The notes under the pieces are model-generated. The model ran no database searches. It had not been told where the DNA came from and saw nothing but the letters and a program-made list of their open reading frames with translations. A DNA stretch of 64,000 bases from assembly GCF_002135345.1 (NCBI RefSeq), contig NZ_NEGI01000004.1, forward strand, positions 154,891 to 218,890, read 5' to 3'. Below, one piece after another: positions 10,313-19,665 of this stretch. The stretch is from Acinetobacter sp. ANC 4648. Its GTDB lineage: Bacteria; Pseudomonadota; Gammaproteobacteria; Pseudomonadales; Moraxellaceae. Numbering within the stretch: position 1 is the first letter of the stretch; every line of letters begins with the position of its first letter. The position numbers and the translations under genes are program-made.

Positions 10313-10858
10313 ATGTCATTAATTATTGGTATTGATCCAGGTTCTCGTCTCACAGGTTATGGAATCATTGAAAAAGATGGTCAAAAACTAACTTTTGTAG
10401 ATGCAGGAACAATTCGTACCGAAACTACTGAAATGCCTGAACGCTTAAAAAGAATTTTTGCGGGCGTAGAACGCATTGTCAAATATCATGGGCCAACTGA
10501 AGCTGCCGTTGAACAAGTGTTTATGGCCCAAAATCCTGACTCTGCTTTAAAATTAGGACAAGCGCGTGGTGCTGCGATTGCCGCCTTAGTAAATTTAGAT
10601 TTACAAGTTGCTGAATATACGGCGCGACAAATCAAACAAGCGGTGGTTGGTTATGGTGCGGCGGATAAAGACCAAGTCCAAATGATGGTGATGCGACTTT
10701 TAAATTTAAGTATCAAACCACAACAAGATGCTGCTGATGCTTTAGCAGCAGCAATTTGTCATGCACATGCTTCCGGTAGTATGAGCAAACTTGCCGTTTT
10801 AAATGCACTGGGGGGCATGGCACGTGGGCGTAGTCGCAACAGCAGCAGACGACGCTAA
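10313..10858 (+). CDS. ruvC: Holliday junction resolvase RuvC
   Basis: A 181-residue endonuclease that cuts Holliday junctions with RuvAB. It has the first catalytic aspartate in [14 protein letters not shown], a glutamate in [23 protein letters not shown], and the C-terminal acidic pair in [14 protein letters not shown]. The ATG at 10313 is chosen because the family begins right before IIGIDPG; an earlier in-frame ATG at 10283 would add ten hydrophobic residues. No ruvAB is adjacent. Confidence 0.97.
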   Translation: MSLIIGIDPGSRLTGYGIIEKDGQKLTFVDAGTIRTETTEMPERLKRIFAGVERIVKYHGPTEAAVEQVFMAQNPDSALKLGQARGAAIAALVNLDLQVAEYTARQIKQAVVGYGAADKDQVQMMVMRLLNLSIKPQQDAADALAAAICHAHASGSMSKLAVLNALGGMARGRSRNSSRRR

Positions 10859-10865
10859 TTGCTGA

Positions 10866-11198
10866 TTATAAATAGGCTGAAAAATCTTTTTTCATTTCAC
10901 GTATTGAGGGTTGCTTCGAATATGTTGCAATCAACATTTTTCCTGATGTACGTAAATTTTTTTGCTGCTGTGGATCTATCCGTATCAATACCAACTCTTC
11001 AGCAACTCTCTGATTTGGACTGTCACAACAAATAATAATATTCTGATTTCGCTCAATAATTTTATACTCTGAAAATTCTTTTTGAAGCATTTCTTTTAAT
11101 GAAACTTTTTCAGACTTTGGCCTGCTATCCATTTGTGTATAAATAATTATTACGATACATACTACAAAAACAAGACCTACAATTAAATACTTATCCAC
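10866..11198 (-). CDS. Membrane-anchored hypothetical protein, 110 aa
   Basis: One N-terminal transmembrane helix (YLIVGLVFVVCIVIIIYTQ, residues 4-22) is followed by a soluble domain of about 85 residues without recognised motifs. It ends 8 bp from the ruvC stop, so the two genes converge tightly. It is probably a real lineage-specific gene. Function unknown. Confidence 0.6.
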   Translation of the reverse strand: MDKYLIVGLVFVVCIVIIIYTQMDSRPKSEKVSLKEMLQKEFSEYKIIERNQNIIICCDSPNQRVAEELVLIRIDPQQQKNLRTSGKMLIATYSKQPSIREMKKDFSAYL

Positions 11199-11263
11199 TT
11201 TACTCCCCCCTTATAGTTTAATTTGATCTTTTAAAATCTAGACAATGAGCTTAGTTATCTAGA

Positions 11264-12745
11264 CTATTTCATCCCATGATTTACAACATAAAAAACTGCC
11301 TCATTCATTTGATGTGCCTGTAAACCACGCATTCCTGCTTGGGCTAAATGATCCCCTGCCAAAGCATGCAAGGTTACAATTTGGTGGAGGTGAATTGCTT
11401 CATGAAATTGCGCTTTTAAACTCGCTATCATGCCCGCCAATACATCACCCATTCCACCAGTTCCCATACCTGCATTACCCACAGTACAAATCCATAATTC
11501 ATCTTGCAAAATTAAACTACCTGCACCTTTAAGTACCCATTGCCCTGCATACTTCTGTTGTAACTGCTGTATTGCATTCACCCGATCCGACTCTATTTCT
11601 TTAACTGAGCACTGGAGTAATTTGGCTGCCTCACCGGGATGTGGCGTGGCATAAGTATGATTTCCTAATAGCTCAGGATGTAAAGCCAAGAACCATAATG
11701 CATCTGCATCTAGCACAACCTCCAAATGCTCAGATAAATTAAGTTTTGGAAACCATTTAAAAAATTGCTGTTCAGACCACATATCTCGCCCTAAGCCCAT
11801 ACCAAAACAGACCGCATCGACCTGATCCAGCAATATTTGAATATCAGCTTGAGTTAAGGCATTAATATCTTGCAGCATAATATTAGGCGAACGTGCCAAA
11901 ATTGCAGTGTGATGTTTCTCATGACAGATAATGCTGACTTTTCCTGCACCTGCACTAAATGCAGATTCAGCCGACATCATCACCGCGCCCCCCATATCTG
12001 CATGCCCCCCCACCACCAATACATGACCATAATTGCCTTTATGACCAAATGCCTGACGCTGAGGAAGCTGAATATGTGTGGATGACAGATGCGCGATTGG
12101 TTTTAATATATTATCTATTGGAATTAATGATATGCAATCAACCTGTCCTGTATATTCTTTACCTTGCCCTGTGAATAAACCAGCTTTTAGACCCAAGACC
12201 GTGAAAGTATGGTCAGCCTGAATTGCACAAGGCAAAACTTGCCCTGTATTGGCATGTAAACCACTGGGAATATCAATAGAAACCTTTAAACCAGATTGAG
12301 CATTATAATGTTGAATAATGGCTTGCCACGTTTCATCTAAATCTCGGTTTAGCCCGATACCAAATAAAGCGTCAATATGGCAATCAAATGACTGTAAAAT
12401 ATTAAAATTTTGGTGAATCCAGATATTATTCTGCTGTGCATAGTGAATTGCTTGTTTTAACTCCTGAGATTCACCACTTACACTTGCAAAAATCTCAACC
12501 TCATAGCCGTATTGTTTTAAATAACTTGCGATACAATAACCATCCCCCCCGTTATTGCCTGAACCACACCATACAGCGATCTTCTTTATATTTTTATGCG
12601 ATGCTGTGGATTGAAATAATGCATCTAATCGCTGAGCAATCGTCCAAGCAACTTGCTGCATTAACCCATAAGCACTATTTTGTTCAGAGAACCAGCGTTG
12701 CTCCCATGCTTGAATATCTCGACTATGATAAACTTGCTGATGCAT
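11264..12745 (-). CDS. nnr: Bifunctional NAD(P)HX epimerase / dehydratase
   Basis: A 493-residue repair enzyme for hydrated NAD(P)H. Residues 1-210 are the YjeF_N epimerase domain with the VWCGSGNNGGDGY motif. Residues 225-490 are the ribokinase-like ADP-dependent dehydratase, with GHKGNYGHVLVVGG, TPHPGEAAKLL and the nucleotide loop NAGMGTGGMGDVLAGM. The divergent placement against queG, with about 20 bp between starts, matches the yjeF-yjeS neighbourhood of E. coli. Confidence 0.96.
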   Translation of the reverse strand: MHQQVYHSRDIQAWEQRWFSEQNSAYGLMQQVAWTIAQRLDALFQSTASHKNIKKIAVWCGSGNNGGDGYCIASYLKQYGYEVEIFASVSGESQELKQAIHYAQQNNIWIHQNFNILQSFDCHIDALFGIGLNRDLDETWQAIIQHYNAQSGLKVSIDIPSGLHANTGQVLPCAIQADHTFTVLGLKAGLFTGQGKEYTGQVDCISLIPIDNILKPIAHLSSTHIQLPQRQAFGHKGNYGHVLVVGGHADMGGAVMMSAESAFSAGAGKVSIICHEKHHTAILARSPNIMLQDINALTQADIQILLDQVDAVCFGMGLGRDMWSEQQFFKWFPKLNLSEHLEVVLDADALWFLALHPELLGNHTYATPHPGEAAKLLQCSVKEIESDRVNAIQQLQQKYAGQWVLKGAGSLILQDELWICTVGNAGMGTGGMGDVLAGMIASLKAQFHEAIHLHQIVTLHALAGDHLAQAGMRGLQAHQMNEAVFYVVNHGMK

Positions 12746-12767
12746 TATTCTTCCTTATTTGTATTTT

Positions 12768-13862
12768 ATGTCGGCAATCACAGCTCCATCCAATATCCCT
12801 TTGCAACAGATTGATCCTGAAGTATTAAAAGCATGGATTAAAACTCAGGCTTTGGAACTTGGCTTTGCTGATTGTGTCATTGCCAAACCAGATGCTCAAG
12901 CAGAATTACCACGATTCAAAGAATATTTAAAACGTGGTTATCATGGTGACATGAAATTTTTAGAAGAAAATTTAGAAAAACGTGCCGATCCAACTTTACT
13001 GGTTCCTGGAACAAAAAGTATCATTTGTGTGCGCATGAACTATCTCGTGGAAACGCCTAAACCACGCTATGTTCCTGATGAACCAAATGCCGCAATTATT
13101 GCCCGCTATGCACGTGGCCGCGACTACCATAAAGTTATGCGTGGTCGCTTAAAAACTTTAGCAACAAAAATTAGAGAGAAAGTCGGAGATTTTGAATCAC
13201 GTCCATTTGCCGATTCTGCGCCCATCTTTGAAAAGTCTTTGGCTGAAAGTGCGGGGATGGGCTGGACAGGCAAACATACCTTATTAATTCATAAAAAATC
13301 AGGTTCCTTTTTTGTATTAGGTGAACTATTTACCTCTTTAGACTTACCTTTTGACTCGGCTGCAAGTGCACATTGCGGTTCATGTACAGCATGCATTGAT
13401 ATTTGTCCAACTCAAGCTATTGTTGAGCCCTACATGCTTGATGCGCGTAAATGTATTGCCTATTTGACCATTGAATTTCAAGGCATCATTCCAGAGGAAT
13501 TACGACGTGGCATTGGTAATCGTGTTTTTGGGTGTGATGATTGTCAGCTTATTTGTCCATGGAATAGTTTTGCGAAAAAAGCTACGATTAACGACTTTAA
13601 TCCAAGACATGGTTTAGATGATGTTAGTTTGTTGGATTTATGGCATTGGGATGAAACCACCTTTTTAGCCTGTACCGAAGGTAGCCCTTTACGACGCACA
13701 GGCTTTCAAAGTTTTAAACGTAATATCGCCATTGGTTTAGGCAATGCACCCTTTTCTGAACAAATCGTCCTTGCCTTACAAACCAAAAATGAACAGCATG
13801 ATGAGATTGTGCAAGTCCATATTGACTGGGCGATTCAAGAACAACTAACTAAAAAATTATAA
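12768..13862 (+). CDS. queG: Epoxyqueuosine reductase
   Basis: A cobalamin-dependent iron-sulfur enzyme that performs the last step of queuosine synthesis on tRNA. It has two [4Fe-4S] motifs, CGSCTACIDICP (about residue 205) and CDDCQLICPW (about residue 255), and the conserved SLAESAGMGWTGKHT segment. The start is set at the ATG at 12768 (364 aa); an upstream TTG adds only three residues. Divergent from nnr. About 300 bp of AT-rich DNA separates it from bioB. Confidence 0.95.
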   Translation: MSAITAPSNIPLQQIDPEVLKAWIKTQALELGFADCVIAKPDAQAELPRFKEYLKRGYHGDMKFLEENLEKRADPTLLVPGTKSIICVRMNYLVETPKPRYVPDEPNAAIIARYARGRDYHKVMRGRLKTLATKIREKVGDFESRPFADSAPIFEKSLAESAGMGWTGKHTLLIHKKSGSFFVLGELFTSLDLPFDSAASAHCGSCTACIDICPTQAIVEPYMLDARKCIAYLTIEFQGIIPEELRRGIGNRVFGCDDCQLICPWNSFAKKATINDFNPRHGLDDVSLLDLWHWDETTFLACTEGSPLRRTGFQSFKRNIAIGLGNAPFSEQIVLALQTKNEQHDEIVQVHIDWAIQEQLTKKL

Positions 13863-14161
13863 ACTTTGTAAGGAACTGACCATTTTTGTTTTCTAAGTTA
13901 AAACTTGCACGTTCTTAACAAAATTTATCAAATATTGATTTTATAGCAACCAAGATTCAGCATTTTATTTTTTATAAAAAATAACTTTGTAGGTAAATAA
14001 GCATAAATACAGCTCATTTTGTAACTAAATCTAAGATTATATTTCTCTATAATATTTGCCAAAACTATAGAGATATTTAATTTATTTTGAACTTTTTTAC
14101 CCTTTTATCCTGCTTTAAATCAGGTATGATCAAAGCAATGTTGAAAATAAATGGATAAATC

Positions 14162-15151
14162 ATGCAAGTACGCAACGATTGGGCACGCGAAGAAATTCAA
14201 GCTCTATATGAACAGCCTTTTCTAGATTTAGTTTCCGAGGCGCAGCGTATACATCGTCAAAATTTTGAAGCAAACACCATTCAGGTCAGCACCCTACTTT
14301 CGATTAAAACAGGTAAATGTCCAGAAGACTGTAAATATTGCTCTCAATCCGTACACTATGATTCCAAGTTAGAAGCTGAAAAACGCATTGCCGTTGATAA
14401 AGTGATTAGCGAAGCCAAAGAAGCCCTTGAATCAGGTTCATCACGTTTTTGTATGGGTGCTGCTTGGCGTAATCCGCATGAACGCGATATGCCTTATGTA
14501 CTAGAAATGGTACGTGAAGTCAAAGCTTTAGGTCTAGAAACCTGTATGACACTGGGAATGCTCAATGAATCTCAGGCAGGTCGTTTACATGAAGCAGGCT
14601 TGGATTATTACAACCATAACCTAGATACGTCTCGTGAATATTATTCTCATATCATTAGTACCCGTACTTTTGATGATCGGTTAACTACACTGGATTATGT
14701 CCGTAATGCGGGAATGAAAGTTTGTAGTGGTGGTATCGTCGGTTTAGGCGAAAATCGGAATGACCGTATTGGCTTATTACAAGAACTGGCAACACTTCCA
14801 ATTCATCCTGAATCTGTACCAATTAATATGCTGGTTCCAATTGAAGGTACACCACTCGCAGATGTTGAAAAATTAGATGTCACCGAATGGATTCGTACCA
14901 TTGCAGTAGCACGCATCATTATGCCACACAGCTATATTCGTCTTTCAGCTGGTCGTGAAGCACTAACTGATTCAGATCAAGCTTTAGCATTTATGGCTGG
15001 TGCTAATTCACTATTCTCTGGTGAAAAACTACTAACAACTCCGAATGCTGGTGAAGGTAAAGATAAACAATTATTTAGCAAACTTGGATTAAAAGCTGAA
15101 AAAGCCAAAGCAACTGTAGCCGAACTTTCAGTTGATGCGATGGCAAGTTAA
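14162..15151 (+). CDS. bioB: Biotin synthase
   Basis: A 329-residue radical-SAM enzyme that inserts sulfur into dethiobiotin. The radical-SAM cluster motif is [10 protein letters not shown] (about residues 53-62). The [2Fe-2S] ligands are represented by the later conserved cysteines ([22 protein letters not shown]) and the arginine in YIRLSAGRE. No other biotin gene is adjacent, so bioB is a stand-alone gene here. Confidence 0.97.
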   Translation: MQVRNDWAREEIQALYEQPFLDLVSEAQRIHRQNFEANTIQVSTLLSIKTGKCPEDCKYCSQSVHYDSKLEAEKRIAVDKVISEAKEALESGSSRFCMGAAWRNPHERDMPYVLEMVREVKALGLETCMTLGMLNESQAGRLHEAGLDYYNHNLDTSREYYSHIISTRTFDDRLTTLDYVRNAGMKVCSGGIVGLGENRNDRIGLLQELATLPIHPESVPINMLVPIEGTPLADVEKLDVTEWIRTIAVARIIMPHSYIRLSAGREALTDSDQALAFMAGANSLFSGEKLLTTPNAGEGKDKQLFSKLGLKAEKAKATVAELSVDAMAS

Positions 15152-15217
15152 TTCAATACAATAGTCAGAAATAGAACGATAACTCATAGTTTTAATCTAT
15201 CCTGTAAGTATCTACTA

Positions 15218-15252
15218 CTTAATGGGTGAAAAGTTAAAGATCACCCATTAAG
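15218..15252 (+). terminator. Intergenic hairpin after bioB
   Basis: A 12-bp perfect stem, CTTAATGGGTGA / TCACCCATTAAG, with an 11-base loop lies 66 bp past the bioB stop. No T run follows, so it may stabilise the mRNA end rather than act as a classic terminator. Confidence 0.5.
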
Positions 15253-15382
15253 TCGCTAGAATAAAAGATATTTACTCAATCTAAGTATAATTTGAATTAA
15301 TACATGACAAGAAATAATACTATGATTTTAATATCATTTTAAAAAATAAAGTAGTCGTGAAAAAATTTAGTATTTAAAAATA

Positions 15383-15595
15383 TTATAAAGAGGTAATCAG
15401 AATTCCATATTGGGCATTTAAAAACATTCCAACTCGAATAACATCCACGCCATTGGCATGATGAACTTTTAACTGTTGATGAAGAGCATCATATTCAAAA
15501 GAATCAAAACAGTCTTGATGCTGGCACAACCACGTTAATGTATCTGATAAATGATCATCTACAACATAAGTTTCAGCTTTAAAATTTTTGGACAT
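15383..15595 (-). CDS. Hypothetical protein, 70 aa
   Basis: A small soluble protein (MSKNFKAETYVVDDHLSDTL at the start) with Trp-Leu-Cys and two further histidine/cysteine-containing turns (CQHQDCFDSFEYD), but no clear metal site. It is isolated, with AT-rich flanks. Its style fits conserved Acinetobacter hypotheticals. Function unknown. Confidence 0.55.
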   Translation of the reverse strand: MSKNFKAETYVVDDHLSDTLTWLCQHQDCFDSFEYDALHQQLKVHHANGVDVIRVGMFLNAQYGILITSL

Positions 15596-15754
15596 CGTGA
15601 ATCAATACAAATACTGAGAATAGGTATATTTTAACTTAAATAGAAAGAAATTAAATATGAGATAAGAAAAGCGCTGAATATTTCAATATCATCATATTAC
15701 GGAATCAATACTTGCATAATATGATGATATGCCAGACAAAATATTAAAGTAAAA

Positions 15755-15862
15755 TTAATGATGCATACCGCACTTACGACACTCTTTGACCAAAACTAAA
15801 TTTTCACCTATTTCATATTCAAAAGCATGAATACAAAATAATTTTCTAATTTTTTGAAGCAT
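15755..15862 (-). CDS. Very small CxxC protein, 35 aa
   Basis: An ATG with an AGGAGAG ribosome site 6-7 nt upstream opens a 35-codon frame: MLQKIRKLFCIHAFEYEIGE at the start and a CRKCGMHH ending. A single CxxC followed by two histidines suggests a minimal metal-binding knuckle. The strong ribosome site is the main support for a real gene. Confidence 0.5.
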   Translation of the reverse strand: MLQKIRKLFCIHAFEYEIGENLVLVKECRKCGMHH

Positions 15863-16191
15863 TATACTCTCCTATACATTCTTCGACTTGCTTCACAAGA
15901 TATTTCCATCCTGAAACATCTTGGTCATTAAAATGACTGTAGAATATATTTAGCATAATCTAGAGAATATTCAAGTAATATTTGCTGTAATTATCAAATT
16001 CTAACTTTAATATATTGGCTTGATCTGAATCAGATAATCATAATTTAAAATATTGTTTTTAATTAATATATTTTAAATTATAAAAATATATCTCATTCAA
16101 AATTGATCTTTAATCTAGTTAAAACTAAAAAGTCCACATAAATTAAAAGCATGAAATATGTCATATTTCATGCCTATATATTTGATGAAAT
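15863..16191. other. Intergenic stretch with a palindrome
   Basis: About 330 bp of very AT-rich DNA without a gene. At 16149-16173 there is a hairpin with perfect 11-bp arms, GCATGAAATAT and ATATTTCATGC. On the minus strand it lies just past the dadA 3' remnant and is followed by a short T-rich stretch, so it is probably the old dadA terminator. Confidence 0.5.
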
Positions 16192-16404
16192 TCACGATAG
16201 TGGATGTAATGCTGCAACTTCTTGACTAATCATAACTGCGGTTGCAGCAGACAATGTCCAACCAAGATGTCCATGCCCTGTATTATAAAACACACGGTCT
16301 CGCTTACCCCGTTTTACCACTGGCATCATTGGTCTTAATCCTGCCCAAGGAATACTATGCTCTGTAGAAATATCGAAATTCTTATTTACCCAATTAATTA
16401 AAAG
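16192..16404 (-). pseudogene. dadA: D-amino-acid dehydrogenase, 3'-terminal fragment
   Basis: About 70 codons in one frame match the C-terminus of DadA-type FAD dehydrogenases: STEHSIPWAGLRPMMP, RDRVFYNTGHGHLGWTLSAA and a final stop at 16192-16194. The GHGHLGWT segment is the FAD-contacting end of the family. There is no start codon and the upstream protein is absent. The matching 5' fragment lies at 19489-19629 on the same strand. The central part, about 300 codons, is missing. Confidence 0.85.
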
Positions 16405-16626
16405 TTAATGACACATAATTATTATAATTCAAATACTTATTTTTTATAAATAAATACAATATTCAATATATGTACACATTAATTAAAAGTCTTATTTTTT
16501 GTATCAAATTTAATTACTTAGAGTACTAAAGTGATAACTTATAAAATATTTGGTTCATGAACCTAGCTATGAATACATATTTTCCTATTAAAAAGGTCTT
16601 AAGAATAGACTAAATTTGTCTAGGAG

Positions 16627-16646
16627 AGTGGTGGCAGTCCACCACT
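16627..16646. other. Short GC-rich hairpin in AT-rich DNA
   Basis: AGTGGTGG and CCACCACT pair perfectly around a 4-base loop. It stands out in the very AT-rich 16.4-16.7 kb stretch. It might be a terminator for the 78-aa gene downstream on the minus strand or an element border; no T run is present. Confidence 0.35.
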
Positions 16647-16738
16647 AATTAAAAGGTGTATACAAAATCGGTGGCTATTCAATAAGTGTAGTTTACTATT
16701 TGGTATAAAATATTATACTGAGGCTAGGGTTTTGATAG

Positions 16739-16975
16739 CTACGATTTCTGTTTGGCTTTTTGGCGTAAGACATACAAATATAAGCTTTCTACTTTTTCAC
16801 GTGCCCATGGTGTGGTACGTAAGAATCGCAATGATGATTTAACACTTGGATCTATGCAAAAACATCTAATTTCAATTTTACGATTTAAGCCTTCAAAGCC
16901 ACCGTAGTAATCCAATAACTCATCCAAAATGTCAGCAAGTTTTTTGCCGTGTAAAGGGTCATTGGAGGTATTCAT
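16739..16975 (-). CDS. VF530 / DUF2132 family DNA-binding-like protein
   Basis: A 78-residue protein with the hallmarks of the small VF530 family: DPLHGKKLADILDELLDYYG at the start, an RCFCIDPSVKSSLRFLR core, then TPWAREKVESLYLYVLR. Family members fold like double-stranded DNA-binding proteins, but their role is unknown. It lies inside the foreign segment that splits dadA, so it may have been carried in. Confidence 0.85.
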   Translation of the reverse strand: MNTSNDPLHGKKLADILDELLDYYGGFEGLNRKIEIRCFCIDPSVKSSLRFLRTTPWAREKVESLYLYVLRQKAKQKS

Positions 16976-17532
16976 AATAGATCAACCGTATTTTGGGAGG
17001 CCATTATTATAACCTGAGCTAGTTGGAAAATGAGAGGGTTGGAATTTAAACGTAATTAACATAGAAAATTACAGCTTATCTTCCTATTTACAACAGTGCT
17101 GATGCATAAAACAATTAATAATTCAAAGAAAGCTTTTTAATAAATATACGGAATTTATGATTTAAATCCGCGTTTTATTAAATTTTTATTAGTAAAATAA
17201 ATTAATTATGCTAACATTTTACTGTAGCAATTGTGCATTATGCTATCGTTAAAAAGCTACAAGAAAACGGCCTCTTTCAGGTGCACACTATTTAACTTAT
17301 GTTCACCTATTTTTAAGGTATAAATTTAATTTTATCAAAAAATACCGTGAATTAACCGCAGATCTAAGACATCGATATCGCTCAATTTTCGTTGAATTAA
17401 ACAAATACTACAAAGCTCTATAAGTGCTTTATTAATTCACGTATAGTACGCAAAGAGTGATATGAGTTGCAATCTAATGAGCTGTGCAACCTGAGCATAG
17501 GATGCACAGCATAATAACTAAAAACTTCATTT
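16976..17532. other. Gene-free stretch inside the dadA insertion
   Basis: About 550 bp, AT-rich, with no convincing frame. Short stretches look like broken coding sequence but cannot be assigned. It is probably decayed mobile-element DNA. Confidence 0.4.
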
Positions 17533-17635
17533 TTAAAATAATGCTTTTTCTTTTGCTCGTCGATTCACCAATCCCTGCATCGTTTTACCACCCGCCTTGA
17601 CCCATACCTCAAACTGATCTAAACGAGTTGATTTT
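17533..17635 (-). pseudogene. Phage endolysin, 3'-end fragment (copy A)
   Basis: The minus strand reads LDQFEVWVKAGGKTMQGLVN followed by RRAKEKALF and a stop. This closely matches the last 30 residues of the intact endolysin at 47.9-48.5 kb (FDVWVKAGGRTMQGLVNRR). No start or catalytic part is present. It lies just upstream of two plus-strand cargo genes; copy B lies on their far side in the same orientation. Confidence 0.8.
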
Positions 17636-17691
17636 AGTATTTCGCATAAGCTGTATTATGTTAATTTTAGACAATTTTAAGATAATTGTTG

Positions 17692-18327
17692 ATGAGTAAT
17701 TTTTCAATGGATAAAGTAATTTCATTATTACTACATGATGTTCCTGTTCATGCAGACTACGCGTGTGATGCGACAGATTTAGATCTAGAAGACATTCCTG
17801 AGGAACGTATAATAAATTTATTAAATTCTTCTGATGAAAATATTATATTTGAAGCGGCAAAACTTTTGACCCACTGGGGGCAAACCTCTGGTTTTGATGT
17901 ATTAGTAAATTTGTTAGACGATAATAAATTAGATGGTTATATAGATCATCGTTTACATGGCTATGATGATACATTTCAGCATGTACTTCGCGCTTTTGTG
18001 CGCTATTGGGCAATCCAATGTGATTTAGGATTTGGTGAGCCAGCGCGAATTAAAATATTCTCTCCTATAAAAAAAATTATCGAAAAATCTAACACCCAAC
18101 GATTTAATATTAAAGGTTTATTTTGGGTAATTGAAGAATGTAAATATAGTGAATATATTCCTTTGATAAAAAATCATTTAATCCAAATAATAGATCATCC
18201 TAAATTACAATTTTGGAAAATCCATGATGGTCTTGAATTTATGCTTAAATTAAATCCTGAGCTTGTTCATAATTTATTAGATGAAAAAGGCAAAACATTA
18301 GAAGACTTTAAAATTAATAATTTATAA
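17692..18327 (+). CDS. Helical-repeat-like hypothetical protein, 211 aa
   Basis: A soluble acidic protein with amphipathic helical segments reminiscent of HEAT-type repeats (ERIINLLNSSDENIIFEAAK, then GFDVLVNLLDDNKLDGY). No catalytic motif is seen. Such proteins often serve as immunity proteins or adaptors in toxin systems, but that is inference. The ATG at 17692 is preferred over the earlier TTG at 17686; no strong ribosome site is present. It sits between two endolysin 3' fragments with the DUF1266 gene downstream, suggesting phage-borne cargo. Confidence 0.7.
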   Translation: MSNFSMDKVISLLLHDVPVHADYACDATDLDLEDIPEERIINLLNSSDENIIFEAAKLLTHWGQTSGFDVLVNLLDDNKLDGYIDHRLHGYDDTFQHVLRAFVRYWAIQCDLGFGEPARIKIFSPIKKIIEKSNTQRFNIKGLFWVIEECKYSEYIPLIKNHLIQIIDHPKLQFWKIHDGLEFMLKLNPELVHNLLDEKGKTLEDFKINNL

Positions 18328-18530
18328 AAGCTCTCCATTTAACATAATGGGCATTACACGAAACGTATATGCCTAGTGCTAAGAGTAAATCTTGGTAAAC
18401 TCAATTAATTTAATTACTTCAAGAAGTATTTTGTTTTTTATTCATGATAGAGTGCTGATGATTTTTTCACCTTAATAAGAGAAAGTCCCTATTTTCTACG
18501 CAAACTTCAATATCATAAAAAGAGGAATAA

Positions 18531-19265
18531 ATGAACACTAATATTTATTTGATAATCAGTGGAATCGTCTGTGTATTCATTGTTTACATGATTGTTTTAT
18601 ATACCATTATGAAAAAAAGAAAGCAAAAAATACTGAATGATTTTAAGCTAAGTAATACTGAAAAACCCTTAACAAAGCAACAAGAAAAAAGATTGGCATT
18701 GGGGGCTATTCTTTTTTATTACCGTGGAGAAAAGATTTTAAATTTTTATCCAAATGATATTGATTTAAGCCAGTATAAATATGAATTAGGTCAACAGTGG
18801 GACATCACTAATGCTGAAGAGGCCAAAGGAATACTAAAAAGTCTACTTGAATTGCAGCGAAGTTCTCAAATTGATGCTTTATTACAACATCCTTCTGAAG
18901 ATTTAAGCAAAATAAAAAAGCAAATAGCAAAAGACTTAAAAATAGATCTTTCCTTGGTTAAGCAAACACAATCTACATACGCGTGGGATATCTGTCGTGC
19001 CGTTTCAGTAGCTAAATGGTGCTTTTGGAGTGGTTATTTATCTGAAAGTGAGACTTGGAATATTATAGAACATGCGGAAAAAATAGCCTTAGAATATGGG
19101 GAAAGTTGGGCTGATTACACTGTATCTTTTCTACTAGGAAGAACAATACAAGGTTATGATTTAGAAGAATTAATTGTCGAGACAACACAATTATTGCATA
19201 GTAAAAATCCGACTTTACGCAAAATACAAGATATTGATATTTATCAAAGATATTCTTTTGTGTAA
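18531..19265 (+). CDS. DUF1266-like membrane-anchored protein, 244 aa
   Basis: An N-terminal transmembrane helix (about residues 5-27) and a basic stretch precede a cytoplasmic domain. The C-terminal half has the DUF1266 pattern: TYAWDICRAVSVAKWCFWSG, SESETWNIIEHAEKIALEYG, then SWADYTVSFLLGRTI. DUF1266 proteins are common near polymorphic toxins and in variable islands; no biochemical activity is known to me. An AGAGG ribosome site precedes the ATG. It forms a cargo pair with the 211-aa gene. Confidence 0.75.
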   Translation: MNTNIYLIISGIVCVFIVYMIVLYTIMKKRKQKILNDFKLSNTEKPLTKQQEKRLALGAILFYYRGEKILNFYPNDIDLSQYKYELGQQWDITNAEEAKGILKSLLELQRSSQIDALLQHPSEDLSKIKKQIAKDLKIDLSLVKQTQSTYAWDICRAVSVAKWCFWSGYLSESETWNIIEHAEKIALEYGESWADYTVSFLLGRTIQGYDLEELIVETTQLLHSKNPTLRKIQDIDIYQRYSFV

Positions 19266-19359
19266 CTTATATATTTTTCTGGAAAGTTTTCGAAATACTC
19301 GCCTATTTTTCCTTGCTAGAATTTAATTTATTTTAAATTAACATGATTTCGAGTTGTTT

Positions 19360-19387
19360 AAAAAAGCCCTTTAAAGGGCTTTTTTTA
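19360..19387. terminator. Terminator carried with endolysin 3' end (copy B)
   Basis: AAAAAAGCCCTTT / AAAGGGCTTTTTTT hairpin. A near-identical hairpin follows the intact endolysin at 47.87 kb, so it travelled with the endolysin fragment. It also closes the DUF1266 gene on the plus strand. Confidence 0.85.
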
Positions 19388-19488
19388 AACAATACCTTTT
19401 CAACTTTACGACGATTCACCAATCCCTGCATCATCCGCCCCTGCCTTCACACATACATCAAACTGATTGGCTGCAGCTTGATAATCGG
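19362..19488 (-). pseudogene. Phage endolysin, 3'-end fragment (copy B), joined to dadA
   Basis: Minus-strand DNA closely matches the last 120 nt of the intact endolysin gene, including the stretch coding for [11 protein letters not shown], with frameshifts near the end. It begins directly at the end of the dadA 5' fragment, so the junction at 19488/19489 is a clean recombination joint. Confidence 0.8.
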
Positions 19489-19629
19489 TTGCCCACCATT
19501 TGCAAATGAAGTTTCCATTGCAGGAAATAAATGTCGGTCAATCACTGTGACTTGATAACCCAATTGGGCGAGTTCATAAGCCGACGTTACATCAGTAATT
19601 CCTGAACCGATCACCACGATATGACACAT
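19489..19629 (-). pseudogene. dadA: D-amino-acid dehydrogenase, 5'-terminal fragment
   Basis: The first 47 codons encode the FAD-binding N-terminus of Dad[21 protein letters not shown], then [20 protein letters not shown]. The nucleotide loop normally reads GSGxxG, and here the third glycine is replaced by aspartate. The frame then runs into endolysin-derived DNA and stops at 19447 after 13 foreign residues. The start has a GGAG ribosome site at 19637-19640. Together with 16192-16404 this shows a wild-type dadA was destroyed. Confidence 0.85.
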
Positions 19630-19665
19630 AAATACACTCCTTTGAAATGTTTTTCATTTCAAACT

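Noticed and set aside
11870..12174. Overlapping plus-strand frames opposite nnr
   Set aside because: Antisense of a well-conserved bifunctional enzyme; histidine/proline-rich low-complexity translation.
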